Source: Alisma plantago-aquatica (lineage: Eukaryota > Streptophyta > Magnoliopsida > Alismatales > Alismataceae). From it: DNA of 64,000 bases. A program made the position numbers and the translations under genes. Shown here piece by piece: positions 1 through 12,445 of this stretch. Positions within the stretch are counted from its first letter, which is position 1; the number at the start of each line of letters is the position of its first letter. The stretch covers positions 102,498,801-102,562,800 of the forward strand of contig OY856413.1 in assembly GCA_963693085.1 (NCBI GenBank). The letters are read 5' to 3'. The notes under the pieces are model-generated. The model was not told the origin of the DNA. It searched no databases and saw only the letters and a list, made by a program, of their open reading frames with translations.

Positions 1-1360
1 TTATCAGTAAACAATTTCCATTAATGAACAAATATTTACATGTTTTCATAATAAGCTCCTTTAAGGAGTTACATAAATTTTGAACAAAATTAACCTGTAC
101 ATGTGTGATGATATACCACTATGTCTAGACCTTCATGAATAACTCTAGTTCCTTCAACCTCTTCATCTATACCCTGATGTCCATGAATCAAGTATATCTG
201 GTACCTAAAACACCGACAAGAAAATACACAGTCAATATATTTCTATACTAGTACATGGGTTCATCCAGTAATCACAAGTATAGATATAATCAAACATCTT
301 TTAGTGGCACATAAGAACATAAATTTTCTTTCATATTCTAACCCATATCTGGTCTACTACCTCAGGTGTAATCACTATCCCTCTTGGGCTCATGTGCATT
401 ACCCTTGAGATCAGTTTAACCTAAGGTTGAAAATATCATTATTGACCTTTTGTTATACTCATAGGGACTTTATAATTTGCATGAAGTAAATAAACAAGAA
501 AGCAGTTTACCATTCGTTCAATCTCATCGAGAAACCTAAGCAAACTTAGAATTCAATACATGTATTCATAAGTGTAACCACATTCCTTATGCCATTGTAG
601 AAACTATGTGGAATATCACATGTACTTTAAGAGTGCATCCAAACATCCAAGTGACAAAGCATTTAATCAACATTATTTGAAAGAGGCATACTACATATGT
701 GTCACTATGTATTCAAATTACCTTAATTGGATCTAGATGCAATCCTAACTAGGGTTTAGAGCTGTCTCATGTTCAGACTAAGAATTAGGGTCACAAACCC
801 TAATTCCATCGTATCATGATCTCTAAGATTACAAATCCTAATTATGCATATTAGGTGAAACCCTAATCATCATCTTAAGCTTACTAGATTATCTGTGATA
901 CCTAGATCATATTACTAGCATTAAGTTCATAGCAAGATGTCCGCATTGGTTTCAAAACCCTAAATCAGCATGTATAAGATTATTAATCTAGAAACATCAA
1001 TTATTCATATTTATCAATGATTTCTTCATTATACATGACAATATTAGGTATTATCTTGACATAAATTAATCTACTCAATTCAGCATCAGATTAAAGGAAT
1101 CTAGGTCTTCCCTTTATATTAGTCACATCAAACATGTATTGCCAATACTTTTGGAAAACGAAGCATACTTATACTCTGATTATATATTTTTTTGGATTCC
1201 TCTCATTTTTCTAAGAAACTTTCATATATAACATGTCTTCATGAGAGCATTCTAGTAATTACTACTAATTTTGTAAGATAACCATAAACTGGTCAATCAC
1301 ACGTGCTGACACATCAGTGTTTGCCATCATCTTACTCACCATTCAGACACAGACCAACCA
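1..1360. other. AT-rich flank, no gene seen
   Basis: No reading frame, element terminus or repeat could be supported here. Between about 740 and 970 there are several scattered ACCCTAAT/ATTAGGGT words, but they are not in tandem. Confidence 0.6.
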
Positions 1361-2430
1361 ATGACCTTGCACCTCATCAGTGCCCCATCTACACAGGCGA
1401 GGGGTTTTAGAGGTGTTAATTTACTCCATTTCCCCCAACGCTATGAACTGAAGGCGTCACACACTCCTGGGCATATGGGTAATTCTCGCGCAGGGATTCT
1501 TCATCCCGCCTGCAACTCGGCTGTTGCTTCAGCCCACCATGGCGAGTTCATCCCCAAGGATGACTCCCACCTCTATCTGTTAAAAGGAACCACGAGTGAC
1601 TTTGATGCCTTCGACTGGCCCCGACAAAGCTATCCAACTTCATCACTCGCGATGGTTACCAGCTATGTGCACTCAAGGTTGCTCTATGCACAGTTTTACA
1701 GAGACATGGAAAGTAGGTGCAGGATGGAGCATTACCTCATGAATTCCTTTCTGAAGGCTTGGTAGAGTTCCCTGATGTTTCAGCACGATCCCTGCTATGT
1801 CAACATCATCCCCGTCCACCTGCTGGCTGACCTCAAAATCCCATTCCTCAGCACTTGTCAGTGGAAAATGGTTCTAGCCCCTGAGCCATATTCATGCCCT
1901 ACCGTGGATCGGGACACCTTCACGGTCGTCTCTAGGAACGCTAGACTAAAGTAATTGGTCACAGACAGTCTGAACCACCATGAAGAGTCTAGGTTACCGG
2001 CTCGGGAAAGTGGAGTCCCTCGGGGAGGTCTCGAGTGTTTTAGGGGAAATTGGATGAGGAGAAGAATTCTGTGGGTCAAGACTCCCCTCTCTTCTTCTTA
2101 TGTAGGTAAGGGAAACATGGTATCCCAGGTTCTGACTCCCGCCTAGAATCCCACCATCCATGGGATTTGGCCATTATCATGTCCTTTGACGATATCACCA
2201 ACCCAGGGGTTGGTTGGGTTCAGATCAAACTCCCAAAGATAATGGGATAGAGAAACCTTATTTTAGTTAACTGGATAGGGAGAGGAGTCCCAAGATCACC
2301 AGACTCGCCTGTTGTCATGACTGGGATAAGAGCCCGGGTTAGAGAGATGACCTCCCCACACTCGGTGCTACCTGAATCCGATTCTGAGTCCACTTGGACT
2401 GAACTATCGCTTAATCCATTTATTATTTGA
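1361..2430 (+). pseudogene. unrecognised broken coding region
   Basis: A patch clearly richer in G+C than its surroundings. From 1361 one frame stays open to 1954 apart from a single TAG at 1763-1765; the translated part has a normal mix of residues (for example FIPKDDSHLYLL and LLYAQFYRDMESRCRMEHY). A second stretch from about 2177 to 2430, in a different frame and with one TAG, ends in an acidic Ser-rich tail (SVLPESDSESTWTEL). This looks like a decayed protein-coding sequence with frameshifts or lost introns. I do not recognise the family. It could be an element-encoded protein or a captured host gene fragment. Confidence 0.35.
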
Positions 2431-3039
2431 TAAAACCCCAAAAACTTCTTTTATTTCTCTAGGATAAATTGAAACTCTTCTTGCTCCTAAACTCTGATAC
2501 AACACCCATCCAGTTGTTATCTTTTATTGTGCAAAGAGTTAGGCCAGGGAGAGTCCTTTTGATCCACAAAACTTGATCCTCAAGTAATTACTATATAAAT
2601 CTTTAGTTCTTTACCTAGGCCATAGGATAGCTTAGAATCTTCTAAAACTTCTCACATAACCTCATCTTCTGATGATCTTTTGACTAAAAATATATTTAAT
2701 ATTTATTATAGTCATGAGATAAGGGATGTTCACATTCATATCCCATGGACCCATATGCAAACCCTAATTAACCAATTAGGCTATAACAAGCCGCTAAGGC
2801 CCATGAATCATCTCTTGGGCCTCCCAAAGGCTCCATGAGCTTAATCACATTCCCAAATACCAAACTTGAGACTTTGGTAACCATTGCATCTTATATTAGA
2901 CTCATATAATCAAATATGCTTAAAGCACATTATTTACTTAAATTGATCATTTAATATTATTCTATGGTTTGTAATTATCAACCAAGATCCCTCAATTCAC
3001 CTCCTTGTTATTTGAACCCTAATTTGATTTAGGCTTGAA
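2431..3039. other. AT-rich spacer before the copia remnant
   Basis: No gene or terminus visible. No copy of the copia LTR (start TGTTGGTATATATGCCC) is found upstream of the coding remnant, so the element that follows is 5'-truncated. Confidence 0.5.
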
Positions 3040-3047
3040 ATATATGA

Positions 3048-5840
3048 ATTTCAAAGATGTAACATGTATAGACAAGAATGGATATGAGCTTCATATAAAG
3101 AATGGTCAATGTTCTATTTTAAAAGATGAGATCTTTTATGGCAATTACCCAATGATCCTATGGTCTATATTTTTTTGGATATAAAGACAAATGTTTATAA
3201 CATAAATACCAAAAGATTAAAACTTGATAACTAAAAAAACATATGTTCAACATTTTTTCAAGGCTACATCAATGAGAAACACATTTCTAGACTCCATAAA
3301 GATGGATATCTAGAATATTTTGATTTAGAAGTGATATTTGATTCTTATTTATTGGGTAATATGACAAAGACTCCCTTCACTAGTAACAATAAGTGGGCTA
3401 GTGATATATTAGGACTCATACATACTGATGTGTGTGGCCCTTTTAGAACAAATGCTAGAGATGGTTATCAATACTTTATTACCTTTATTGATGACTTCAG
3501 TAGGTATTGTTATGTTTACTTGATGAAACATAAGTCAGAAACTCTTGAAAAGTTTGAGGATTTCATGAATGAAGTACAAAACCAACTTGGTAAAAGTATT
3601 TAAGGAACTTTTTGATGATCAAGGTCAAGAATATTTAAGCCAAGAGTTTGAGGACCTTCTGTGAGACCATGATATTTTATCACAATGGACTCCATGGTGA
3701 ACAAGCATAATGGTTTTTCATAAAGAAGGAATTGCACATTTCTAGATATGGTGCAATCAACGATGAGTTTTGTTGATATTCTGACTTACTTCTAGGGTTA
3801 TTCTCTAGACAAGAAAACATCTACACAACTATGTACCATTTAAATTGGTTCAAAAATGCCATATGAAATATGATATGGGAAGCCCAATTTGTCTTTTGTT
3901 AAGATTTGGGGATGCGAATCTTATATGAGAAAGCAGCTTCCTGAAAAGCTTGGACTCAAATCTGATAAATGTTATTTTGTTGCTTATCCTAGGGAAACCA
4001 AAGGATACTAATTTTATACTCTACTTGACAAAAAAGTGTTTGTTTCCAGGGATGTTGAAGTCCTAGAAAAGGAATTCATTTCTAAAGGAATCAGTGGGAG
4101 GAAAGTAGAACTTGAAGAGGTTCAAGACCAATAAGAAAGCATTGAACCTATCGAGGTATAAGAGGAACATAGAGAGTCGCAAACCATTGTGGTTCTCATG
4201 TAATACAGGAACCTCAAAGGTTTAGTAAGACACTCCTTGATCCAGAAAGCTTTGGTTATCTTGTGATTCATGAAGGCAATGAGTTAGTCATTGATGATGA
4301 GCCAACTACCCACCTAGAAGCTGTTAAGAAACCAAAATCTGAGAAGTGGATTGAGGCCATGAGAATCCATGTAGACCAACAAGGTATGGACCTTGGTGGA
4401 TCCAATTGATGAGGTAAAACCCATAGGGAGCAAGTGGCTCTTGAAGAATAAGACTGACATTGATAGTAATGTACAAACTTACAAAGGCTGATTGGTTGCA
4501 AAGGATTTTGGACAAGTTCAAGGTGTTGACTATGGCAAAACCTTTTATCCAGATGCTATGATTAAGTCCATCAAGATCATGCTTACTATTACAGTTTATC
4601 TTGACTATGAGATTTTCCAGATGGATGTTAAAACCACATTCCTTAATGGGAATCTTCTTGAGGATGTGTACATGAAAACAACCTGAGAGTTTTATAAATC
4701 TAAAGACTACAAATAAAGTCTATAAGATACAAAGGTCAATCTATAGATTGAATCAAGTATCCCAGAGTTGGAATCTTCAATTTTATGAAATAGTCATATA
4801 TTTGGCTTTCGTAAAAATGAAGATGAATCATGAGTTTACAAGAAGGTTAGTGGGAGCATGATTGTAATCCTCATATTGTATGTGGATGACATACCAGTGA
4901 TGGGGAATTACATTCATACTTTATATATAGTAAAGACCTAGATAGGAAATACATTCTCTATGAAAGACTTAGGCAAAGCATCCTATATATTAGGAATAAA
5001 AATATATAGAGATAGATCGAAAAGGCTTCTTGGCATAAGTAGAACACATGCAATAACAAATTGCTGAAAGGGTTCAACACGGAACTCAAAGAGAGGAAAC
5101 TTACCCATGTCTTATGGTATTAGTATCTATAGAGCTCAATGTCATAGTTCTTGTAAAGAGCATGAATGCATGAGAAAGATCCCATATGCATATGTAATTC
5201 AATCTATCATGTACGCAATGTTATGTACTCACCCTGATGTCAAATATGCCTTGAGTATGACTAGCAGGTATTAGTCAGATCCTGGTGAAAGTCACTGAAC
5301 TTCCATATAGAACATCCTTAAGTACTTGAGAAGAACTAAGGACCAGTTCTTTGTCTATGGTGGTGAGGAAGAGTTGGTGGTAAAGGGTTACACTGATGCA
5401 AGCTTCCAATTTGAAAAAGATGACTATAGATCATAATTTGGATCTTTGTTTTTCCTAAACAATGGAACTGTTAGAGTTCTAAGCAAGACCTAGTTTTTTA
5501 TTCTACAACAGAGGCCGAGTATATTGTTCCATCCAATGCAACAATGGCAAGTTCATCAGTGAACTTAGAGTGGTTCCAAGCATCAACGAAACAGTAGAGA
5601 TATATTGTGACAACAAAGGACCTACTACATAAGATAAGGAACTCATATCGCATCAATACTCCAAGCACATACAATGGCAGTTCCATCTCATACAAGATAT
5701 CATACAACGAGAGGATGTGAAGTTTTGCAGAGTACCAACTGAAAGCAATGTAACTGACCTCTTGACAAAAGCACTTTCACAACAGAAGCATGAAGGTCAT
5801 GTTAGATCACTTGGGATTAAGTTCATGGGTGATTGTCTCT
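3048..5840 (+). pseudogene. copia pol remnant (INT-RT-RNase H)
   Basis: Order seen: GAG-pre-integrase motif (HISRLHKDGYLE, about 3275-3320); integrase core 3331-3603 (LIHTDVCGPF, ITFIDDFSRYCYVYL) with a stop at 3601; decayed integrase C-terminal part to about 4060; reverse transcriptase about 4420-4900 with QVQGVDYGKTF, FQMDVKTTFLNG and the catalytic YVDD at 4879-4890; RNase H about 5385-5840 (GYTDASF, then QYSKHIQWQFHLI and a C-terminal VTDLLTKAL). Several frameshifts and stops break every domain, so no functional polyprotein can be made. The order INT before RT identifies Ty1/copia. Confidence in family is high; the clade within copia was not determined. Confidence 0.9.
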
Positions 5841-5857
5841 AGGTGAAAGTGGGAGTC
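5841..5857 (+). other. copia polypurine tract
   Basis: Purine-rich AGGTGAAAGTGGGAG lies directly before the LTR start TGTTGG at 5858. It is the expected primer site for plus-strand DNA synthesis. Confidence 0.8.
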
Positions 5858-6524
5858 TGTTGGTATATATGCCCAGAGAGCCAATCATTTGATGATTGTA
5901 ATGACATATCTTGTAAATGATTTGATTAATAATAATAAAGGCAATCTTCATTTATATGTTTGTTCAATTATGAGACAACAATGTAACATATTAAATGTCT
6001 AAAGAATGATGTTACTCAATGACGTATGTCTTCAGGTTGAGGACCTGAACAATGAGGTCATACATATGATAAGAGTATATATACTTTCTTGTTATGTCCT
6101 GGTCGAATGTTATTGTTGAAGCTGATAGAAAACAATAACACATAAGACTAGAGTGAGTGTTGGTTGATGAGAGAATCTCATTGGTCATGATGTGTGATAT
6201 CAAACCAAACATATAGGTATTTGTTAGAGAATAGTGCATCAGACAAACCCACCTTGAGAGTGATGCATGGAAACCATGGATTGGTAGTCAGAATTAGCTT
6301 TCATAGTGATGGTGGTGATTGTGGTTCTTAGACCTAATATCACTACACTCATCACATGTCATTCGATATATTTTTGACGTCATCTAATGTGACCTTGAAT
6401 AAGGGTTACCATAAAGGTGATGCTCGAATACATTATGACACAGGGGGAGGATTGTGAGTGATGTATATGGGATTTGTTCCTCCTACTGGAGTTGATATCC
6501 CAACCACTTGATAAAAGAGACTAA
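5858..6524 (+). repeat. copia 3' LTR, first part
   Basis: Begins TGTTGGTATATATGCCC. Collinear with 43651-44310 and 57578-58240. It ends at the TAA target duplication of CACTA-1 (6522-6524). Confidence 0.9.
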
Positions 6525-6935
6525 CACTAGTACAGAACCGACCATTAGTGTCGATTATTTCAGGCTTTTTTGCATTAGTTTCAAAGTGACACCCAAGTGG
6601 ATGCCACTAAAAGTCAAACCCTTCAATATCGGTTTTAACACCGACGCCATAACCCTTCCCGCCACCAAAAATGCGCCAACAAGGGCACTATAGGCGTCAA
6701 TTATTTAATAAAACCGACACTATATACATGTCAAAGACGTTGGCATTTCACAAAAACCAACACTATATAACCCTTCCCGCCACCAATAAAACAAGCCAAT
6801 AAGGGCACCATCGATGTCGGTTTTTATGTAGAACCGACACCCATAGCAACATAGACGTTAGTTTGTTGCTAATAACCAACATTGTATGTCTTTGTTGTCG
6901 GTTTTATACTAATACTCGATGCCTATGTTCTGATT
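6525..6935. repeat. CACTA-1 left subterminal repeats
   Basis: Repeated short inverted motif (GTCGGTTTT ... AACCGACAC) with spacers of about 10 bases, decayed in several units. In this superfamily such subterminal arrays are the binding sites of the element's DNA-binding protein (TnpA type in En/Spm). Confidence 0.7.
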
Positions 6936-7175
6936 TTTTTTTTCTTATCAGTTTGCAGGCCTGATGTATGGCTGGTCAGCAGGACACAGAACCTACAGTT
7001 CAGTTATGAACTATAGGTTTACATCATCCATTGATATCAACCAACAACATGCCACAAACTTGCAAAATTAATAAGATAGACAATATTATACATGGATCAT
7101 GTGATTCACACACATGTATAAGCACATTTAATCATATGATTCATCACACACATGTATAAGCACATTTAATCACAT

Positions 7176-7515
7176 GATTCATCACACACATGTAGAAACC
7201 TATAGTTCCATCATCATCATCATCATAATATAGTTATGAACATGCAACAATGTTGTTGTCCAAAATAGTAACTAAACAAGGGGGTTGTTGTACCCCTAAA
7301 CATGCACATAAGTAAAATAATTGAGAAGAGAGATATACTAGATATGATTCATCACACACATGTAGAAACCTATTGTTCCATCATCATCATCATCATAATA
7401 TAGTTATGAACATGTAGCGGTGTTGTTGTCCAAAACAGTAACTAAACAAGGGGGTTGTTGTACCCCTAAACATGCACACAAGTAAAATAACTGAGAAGAG
7501 AGAGATACTAGACTA
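7176..7515. repeat. 170-bp tandem duplication
   Basis: Two consecutive copies, starting GATTCATCACACACATG at 7176 and again at 7346, with only a few differences. Each holds a short CAT trinucleotide run. Confidence 0.85.
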
Positions 7516-7596
7516 GATACACAACATAAACAACAACAACATGGTCCAGAATCAGCAATCATCATCGTCATCACTATCCTCTGTGGAGTACTCAAA

Positions 7597-7947
7597 TCAG
7601 ACTAGATGATTGGGCGTCTCATTGTTGATGTTGGTTATCCAAACCTTGATGGTATTATGGCCAACCGGACGAAGAAAAATCATGTCACTACGGCCCAATA
7701 GCATCTTCCGAACCCACTCGCACCAACTGGATGTGGATATAATATTCTCATCAACATCGTACTTAACCTCGATAACAAAAGTTGAAATTCCAAAATTTAG
7801 GGTCACTTCACCAGCCGTGTAGCATCTTCTATTTAGATAACGCCAATGTTTAGGTATAGTGAGTTGTGCTAATGAACGATCATCTAGAATGATATCCAAC
7901 TGTTCTTCAATAGGGAATAGTAAAATTGGGGTAGAGGCCCAAGCCAT
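7597..7947 (-). CDS. unknown CACTA-1 reading frame, weakly B3-like
   Basis: A 116-residue frame on the minus strand inside CACTA-1. The middle (LTIPKHWRYLNRR ... GEVTLNFG ... FVIEVKYDVDE ... WCEWVRKMLLGRSDMIFLR) resembles the rhythm of a plant B3 DNA-binding domain: a basic I-P-K segment, an alternating beta stretch, then a W-x2-F/W-V helix followed by a D-x2-F strand. I rate that as a hypothesis only. A possible splice acceptor (TTACATTATTGTAG) precedes the ATG, so it may be an internal exon. It occupies the place where CACTA-2 has its Ulp1 gene. It could be a captured host exon or the element's own accessory gene. Confidence 0.35.
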   Translation of the reverse strand: MAWASTPILLFPIEEQLDIILDDRSLAQLTIPKHWRYLNRRCYTAGEVTLNFGISTFVIEVKYDVDENIISTSSWCEWVRKMLLGRSDMIFLRPVGHNTIKVWITNINNETPNHLV

Positions 7948-8207
7948 TATGTCTACAATAATGTAAAATGTTGAGAAAAAGTAATATAAATGTAAGTACT
8001 AACATCACACAACAACGATGGGTTATTTCATATTCATGTCAGAGAAATAATTGATGATGATGAGGATGATAACTAAGTTATTCATTGCACTAAGTTATTT
8101 ATTGTATCTATTAAACTATCTACACTAATCCTTACATTAGCCATATATGTCAAACTAGGGCACCATGTAAGAGATACTAATAAAAGCCCATTCTTCCCTC
8201 TGCTTTT

Positions 8208-8425
8208 ATGTTTTCCTTGATCCTCATCTCACCTATCCCACCCCCACCCTCCTTCCCTAGCCCTCACTCCTCCCACCTATCCCACCCTACCCTCCTCACA
8301 CCACCCTCCCTCCTCCCCCTCCCCTGGCCCTCCATCCCACCCCACCCCTACCCTCCTCCCACCCTACCACACCCCTCACTCTCCCCTGGCCCTCCACCCT
8401 AACCCTCCTCCCACCATACCACTTA
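8208..8425. repeat. C-rich low-complexity tract
   Basis: About 210 bases dominated by CCCACCCT / CCCTCCTC / CCTGGCCCTCCA words in imperfect tandem. The open frames across it are simply products of the repeat. Confidence 0.8.
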
Positions 8426-8954
8426 CTATAGGGACCTAGACTTGACAAGTCCTATTAGAATTACAAGTCCTATTATAATTACATCATACCTAAGTGGTGC
8501 TTGAGGCGTGAGAGGTGGTTGGTAGTCAGTGACGGTCATGGGTGGAGGTGAGAGTTGTGTCTGCATGTTGTTTTGGTTTGCATGCACCAATAGTAAACCT
8601 CCACCGATGCAGGCATAAGTACTAACATCAAAATTTCTTTCCCGCCTCTCTGCACATTCTTCCCGTTTCCCACTCCTACACGTCGGGCCTTCACCCAATC
8701 ACATCCTCTGTCTCTCTAGCCCTTTCCTCTTCTCCCTACTTCGAGCTCCACTCTCTTCTCTATATGCTACCATTTCTCGGCCTCAACCACTGAAAATAAA
8801 ATGAAGGTGGGGCTGCCTCTCCCCTCTCCTCTAAGTTTTCTAGTTTCATAAGTCGATAACAATTTGTTCTGTATGCTCTTTCCTATTACCACACTACTTT
8901 GTAGTACTCCATCTTTTAGTTTTTAATGTCGAAAATAGAGCTTATGGGTGTATA

Positions 8955-9240
8955 CGGGGTCATCATCATCATCATCATCAGAAAGAAATAAAGAAATCAC
9001 TATCAATTAATTAAATTCATTCATGCTTCATTAACCCTGATAAATCAACATTAATCAACCATACAATATTAGAGAAACTAAGTACAAATCTAATTAATTA
9101 ACCACTCACCGCACTAGTGGATGGAGCAGGTTGTGGTGGCAGCGGCCGGAGGTGGAGGTGGTCGGGCTGGAGGTGAAGGTGGCCGATGCTGGAGGTGAAG
9201 CACAAGAGGTGCAGGCGGTGGCCAATGGCGGCGACTAGAG

Positions 9241-9279
<39 letters not shown>

Positions 9280-9425
9280 AAGAAAGAAAGAAAGAAAGAA
9301 AGAAAGAAATAAAGCACTATAAATTAATTAAATTCATTCATGCATCATTAACCCTGATTAATCAATATTAATCAACTACACAATCTTAGAGAAACTAAGT
9401 ACAAATCTAATTAATTAAGTTCATT
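8955..9425. repeat. duplicated block with ATC and AAAG microsatellites
   Basis: A block that starts with a CAT run, then AAAG words and a segment about 130 bases long (CATTAACCCTGATAAATC ... GTACAAATCTAATTAATTA), occurs at 8961-9110 and again at 9241-9420. The second copy has a much longer ATC run (9241-9279) and AAAG run (9280-9309). Between them lies a GGAGGTGGTCGG-type G-rich repeat (9120-9240). Confidence 0.75.
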
Positions 9426-9459
9426 AATGCATCATTAACCCTAATTATTCAATAGTAAT

Positions 9460-12430
9460 TGTTATGACCCATAATTAAGTGAACTAATAAGTATGGTGAT
9501 CATAGCATCATTATGATTAATTAAGTTGAATTAATCACTCACTGATGCATATAGTGTTTCGATCAGGTGAGACAGTCCAATTAGCATGATTCGTGCACTG
9601 AGGGTGTAGAGAATTTTGCGCTTGAAAGTTTACAACAGAAATCACCTCAATCGGACACTCGAGGCGAGAGTTACAACATTTTCTGGAACTTTGGGTTTAT
9701 AATGCAAAATTTCCATTTTTATTGGCTTATTAATCCTTTTTCCCTTTCCCTTATCTCCACCGTCACCCGATAGTTTACAGAACCGCTTGAAGCAGGTTTC
9801 TGTGGCGGCGCACAAAGCGCGACTGAGAAGCAGGAGAAAATCGTAGCAGCGCGATTCTTGGCTCGACTCAACGACGTCGGCCCCTTCTCTCCTTCCACCT
9901 TCTTCTTCCTCTCCTTCTCCTTCTCTCTTTCTCCTCCCTTTCCCCTCGCCCTCCCGCGGCACCTAGACCAGCCCACGATACCTCCTAGCAGCAGCGTCCA
10001 GCTGCAATTGCAGCTGCAACGGCAACAGTCAAGAGCTCGATTAGGCTAGCAAGCAGTGTGGATTCACCACCCCGACTTCATCCTTGAGGTCCAAATCACG
10101 AATATGCAACCATCCAACTCTGATTCAGCACCTAGCAAGTTGCTATGCATCTTGACCTGCGGCGAGCAGCAGTTACGGCTGCTGTAGTTTGGGCAGAAGG
10201 GCGCCGTTTTGGGCACCTAGCAGCTGAGAAGCTACCTTGAGCTCCGATTCAGAGGTTCCAGCAGATTTCACAGCTTCTAGTTAAGTTCCAATCATCAATC
10301 AAAGCTCTTCCGTCAACTTGGATTAAGCGTTGGTTTGTTCTGTGCAAAGCAATCGTGAACAGTGCAAATTCCAAGGTAGAAGACAATAGAAATCACCCGG
10401 AAACAGACTCTGGATGCATCTCCGGACGAATCCGGACAGACCAAATCGCTGTGAGTAGGATTTCATTTATTTATCATTAATAAACTCAGGTGTTTGAATA
10501 TTTTCTGTTTTGTGCGTGAATTACGCTGATAACATGTGTTATCAGGCGTCGGGCAGCGTTTGGCGTCGCCCGACTTTTTATTTCATAAATTGCTTCTAGA
10601 CGCTGTTATATGATTAAATTTAGCAATTGATCAGTGTGGATTGAATCGGTAGATTTATATGGTTCATTGGAACCTAAATTGCTCATTTGAATGTTGAAAT
10701 TAGAAATTCATGTCTGAAAATGGTATAATTTGGGTATGAACCCAAACAATGAAGATTTCTGATAAATTATCAGATGTACGATTTCAAAGTAGATATGAAT
10801 AAATAAAATATGCATGAAAATCCTAATTGCATATATCTTTTGACGTTAATATGTGTAAATTGATATTTACATGAAATGGCACATTTCTCTGAAATATTAC
10901 CAGAAATTCTCAAGTATTGTTATTAAATTATATTGTGAAATGTAATTAACTCTTAATTGAGTTAAGTGATGCACAAACCAAGATTTGGGTTAATGTGCAC
11001 ATTTTTCGAGAATTTTAGAGAATTGACAAATGTTGAGTATGATTCTCGTATGTGAAGTAAATTTCTTTAATTTGTGCAATAAGATGTTCAATTGCGTAAA
11101 TTCGCTATGTATGTGCCAAATTGAAATAAGTTGGGATATTTATGCATTTCTAATTTGTCTGAATGCATGGTATGAGAATTTCTCAGAAATTACAATGATT
11201 TGAAATATATTGCTCTGTCAGTTTAGAATGACAGTGTATTGTGATCTGATATGAAATCAGTAAACGTGATATTCCTGTTTAAATGGTTATATGTTAATCA
11301 GTTAATAGACTTAGGTGCCCTAACACCGTAGAACCCCTTTGACAGATCTGCTTCTTAGGGGTGAAACTCGTGTTGCAACATTATCCGTGCGATGTCATGG
11401 AGACACGAGGATAGAGAGGCAGTGTCCAACAATAACGCGTGCGATGTCACGGTGGCGCTGGAGAAAATTGAGGGTTATTGCAACAAGATCCGTGCGATGT
11501 CATGGAGGTAACCCCGTGAGACTCTCCGCTTGTGTACTCAGGTTAGAGGAGGAGTCTAGAGCACTCGATGTAGTGCAGTGAGGCTGATGAGCCTGAAGGC
11601 CGATGAGCCTGGGGTCCTGTGGCAGAGCAGGGCTGGCGTCAGACTTAGCATTTCCCGGGTGTGTCGCTAAGTCTTGTACGGTGGGATCGTAGTTCGCTAC
11701 GGATCTTCATATACAGGGTACACTGTATATGATTAGGGCTTAATAATAATATAAATGGGTACTCATATAGGATCACAGTAAATTAAAGTATTCGAACTTT
11801 TGTGCTATTTCTTTATATTTGTTTATCTGTTCAAATTATATGTTAATGCATGGAAATGTGATTATATTCTGCAAATCTGTTATGTTAATAGTACTACCCT
11901 ACTTAGTACTGCACTTATGTTTAATTTCAATTTATAAACCTGATGAGTTGTTTAGTGATAGCTAAATGAAATGCTATTCACTAAGCGAGTAGGCTCATAC
12001 CTCTACTCAAAACATTTTCAGGTCATCATCAGCAGCAGGAATCTGAAGGATCCTTTCATCCTAACACTTAGTTTGTAGAAGGTATATGTAGTTAGTAGTT
12101 AGAGGTCTCTTAGTCCTTTCCCCTCGATCCTTGGGACAGGGTGTGGGTGAGAGAGAGTATGTTTGTGGAATGTGTATAAAGATGTAAATTAACTGTTATG
12201 TTTACTTTCTGTTAAACAATGTTACATGTTGTAAACTTTGTTTATGTTCTCTAGCCAGGTTAATTGAAATGCTTCCGTAATAGTTTATTGTGTTTTAGTT
12301 TACAGCAATAATCCAGATATCATTACGAGGTTTTAAAAAGAAAAAGTTTTCAGTGATTTGTTTATGTGATAATCCCTCCGTCGCGTCCTAATCTCGTGAT
12401 TAGTGGTTAGTGTGAGATCGGGGTGTGACA
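9460..12430 (+). repeat. gypsy 5' LTR
   Basis: 2971 bp. Contains a polypyrimidine stretch (9885-9955), a 12-bp-class repeat with GTGCGATGTCA at about 11387, 11438 and 11491 (roughly 50-bp spacing) and a doubled GCCGATGAGCCTG near 11585. No convincing TATA box could be chosen. Confidence 0.93.
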
Positions 12431-12433
12431 ACT

Positions 12434-12445
12434 TGGTATCAGAGC
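12434..12445 (+). other. gypsy primer-binding site (tRNA-Met type)
   Basis: TGGTATCAGAGC, the common plant match to the 3' end of initiator tRNA-Met, three bases after the LTR end. Confidence 0.9.

Noticed and set aside
740..970. Telomere-like ACCCTAA words
   Set aside because: Scattered in both orientations, not in tandem; common in AT-rich plant DNA.
8208..8402. Proline-rich 64-residue frame
   Set aside because: Pure low-complexity CCCACCCT sequence.
9642..10049. Open frames in the chromovirus LTR (also at 16659-17066)
   Set aside because: They read through a polypyrimidine tract in an LTR; both strands are open and no protein family is seen.
11339..11581. 80-residue Arg-rich frame in both chromovirus LTRs
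   Set aside because: It follows the GTGCGATGTCA repeat; no start context, no known family, and LTR position argues against a gene.
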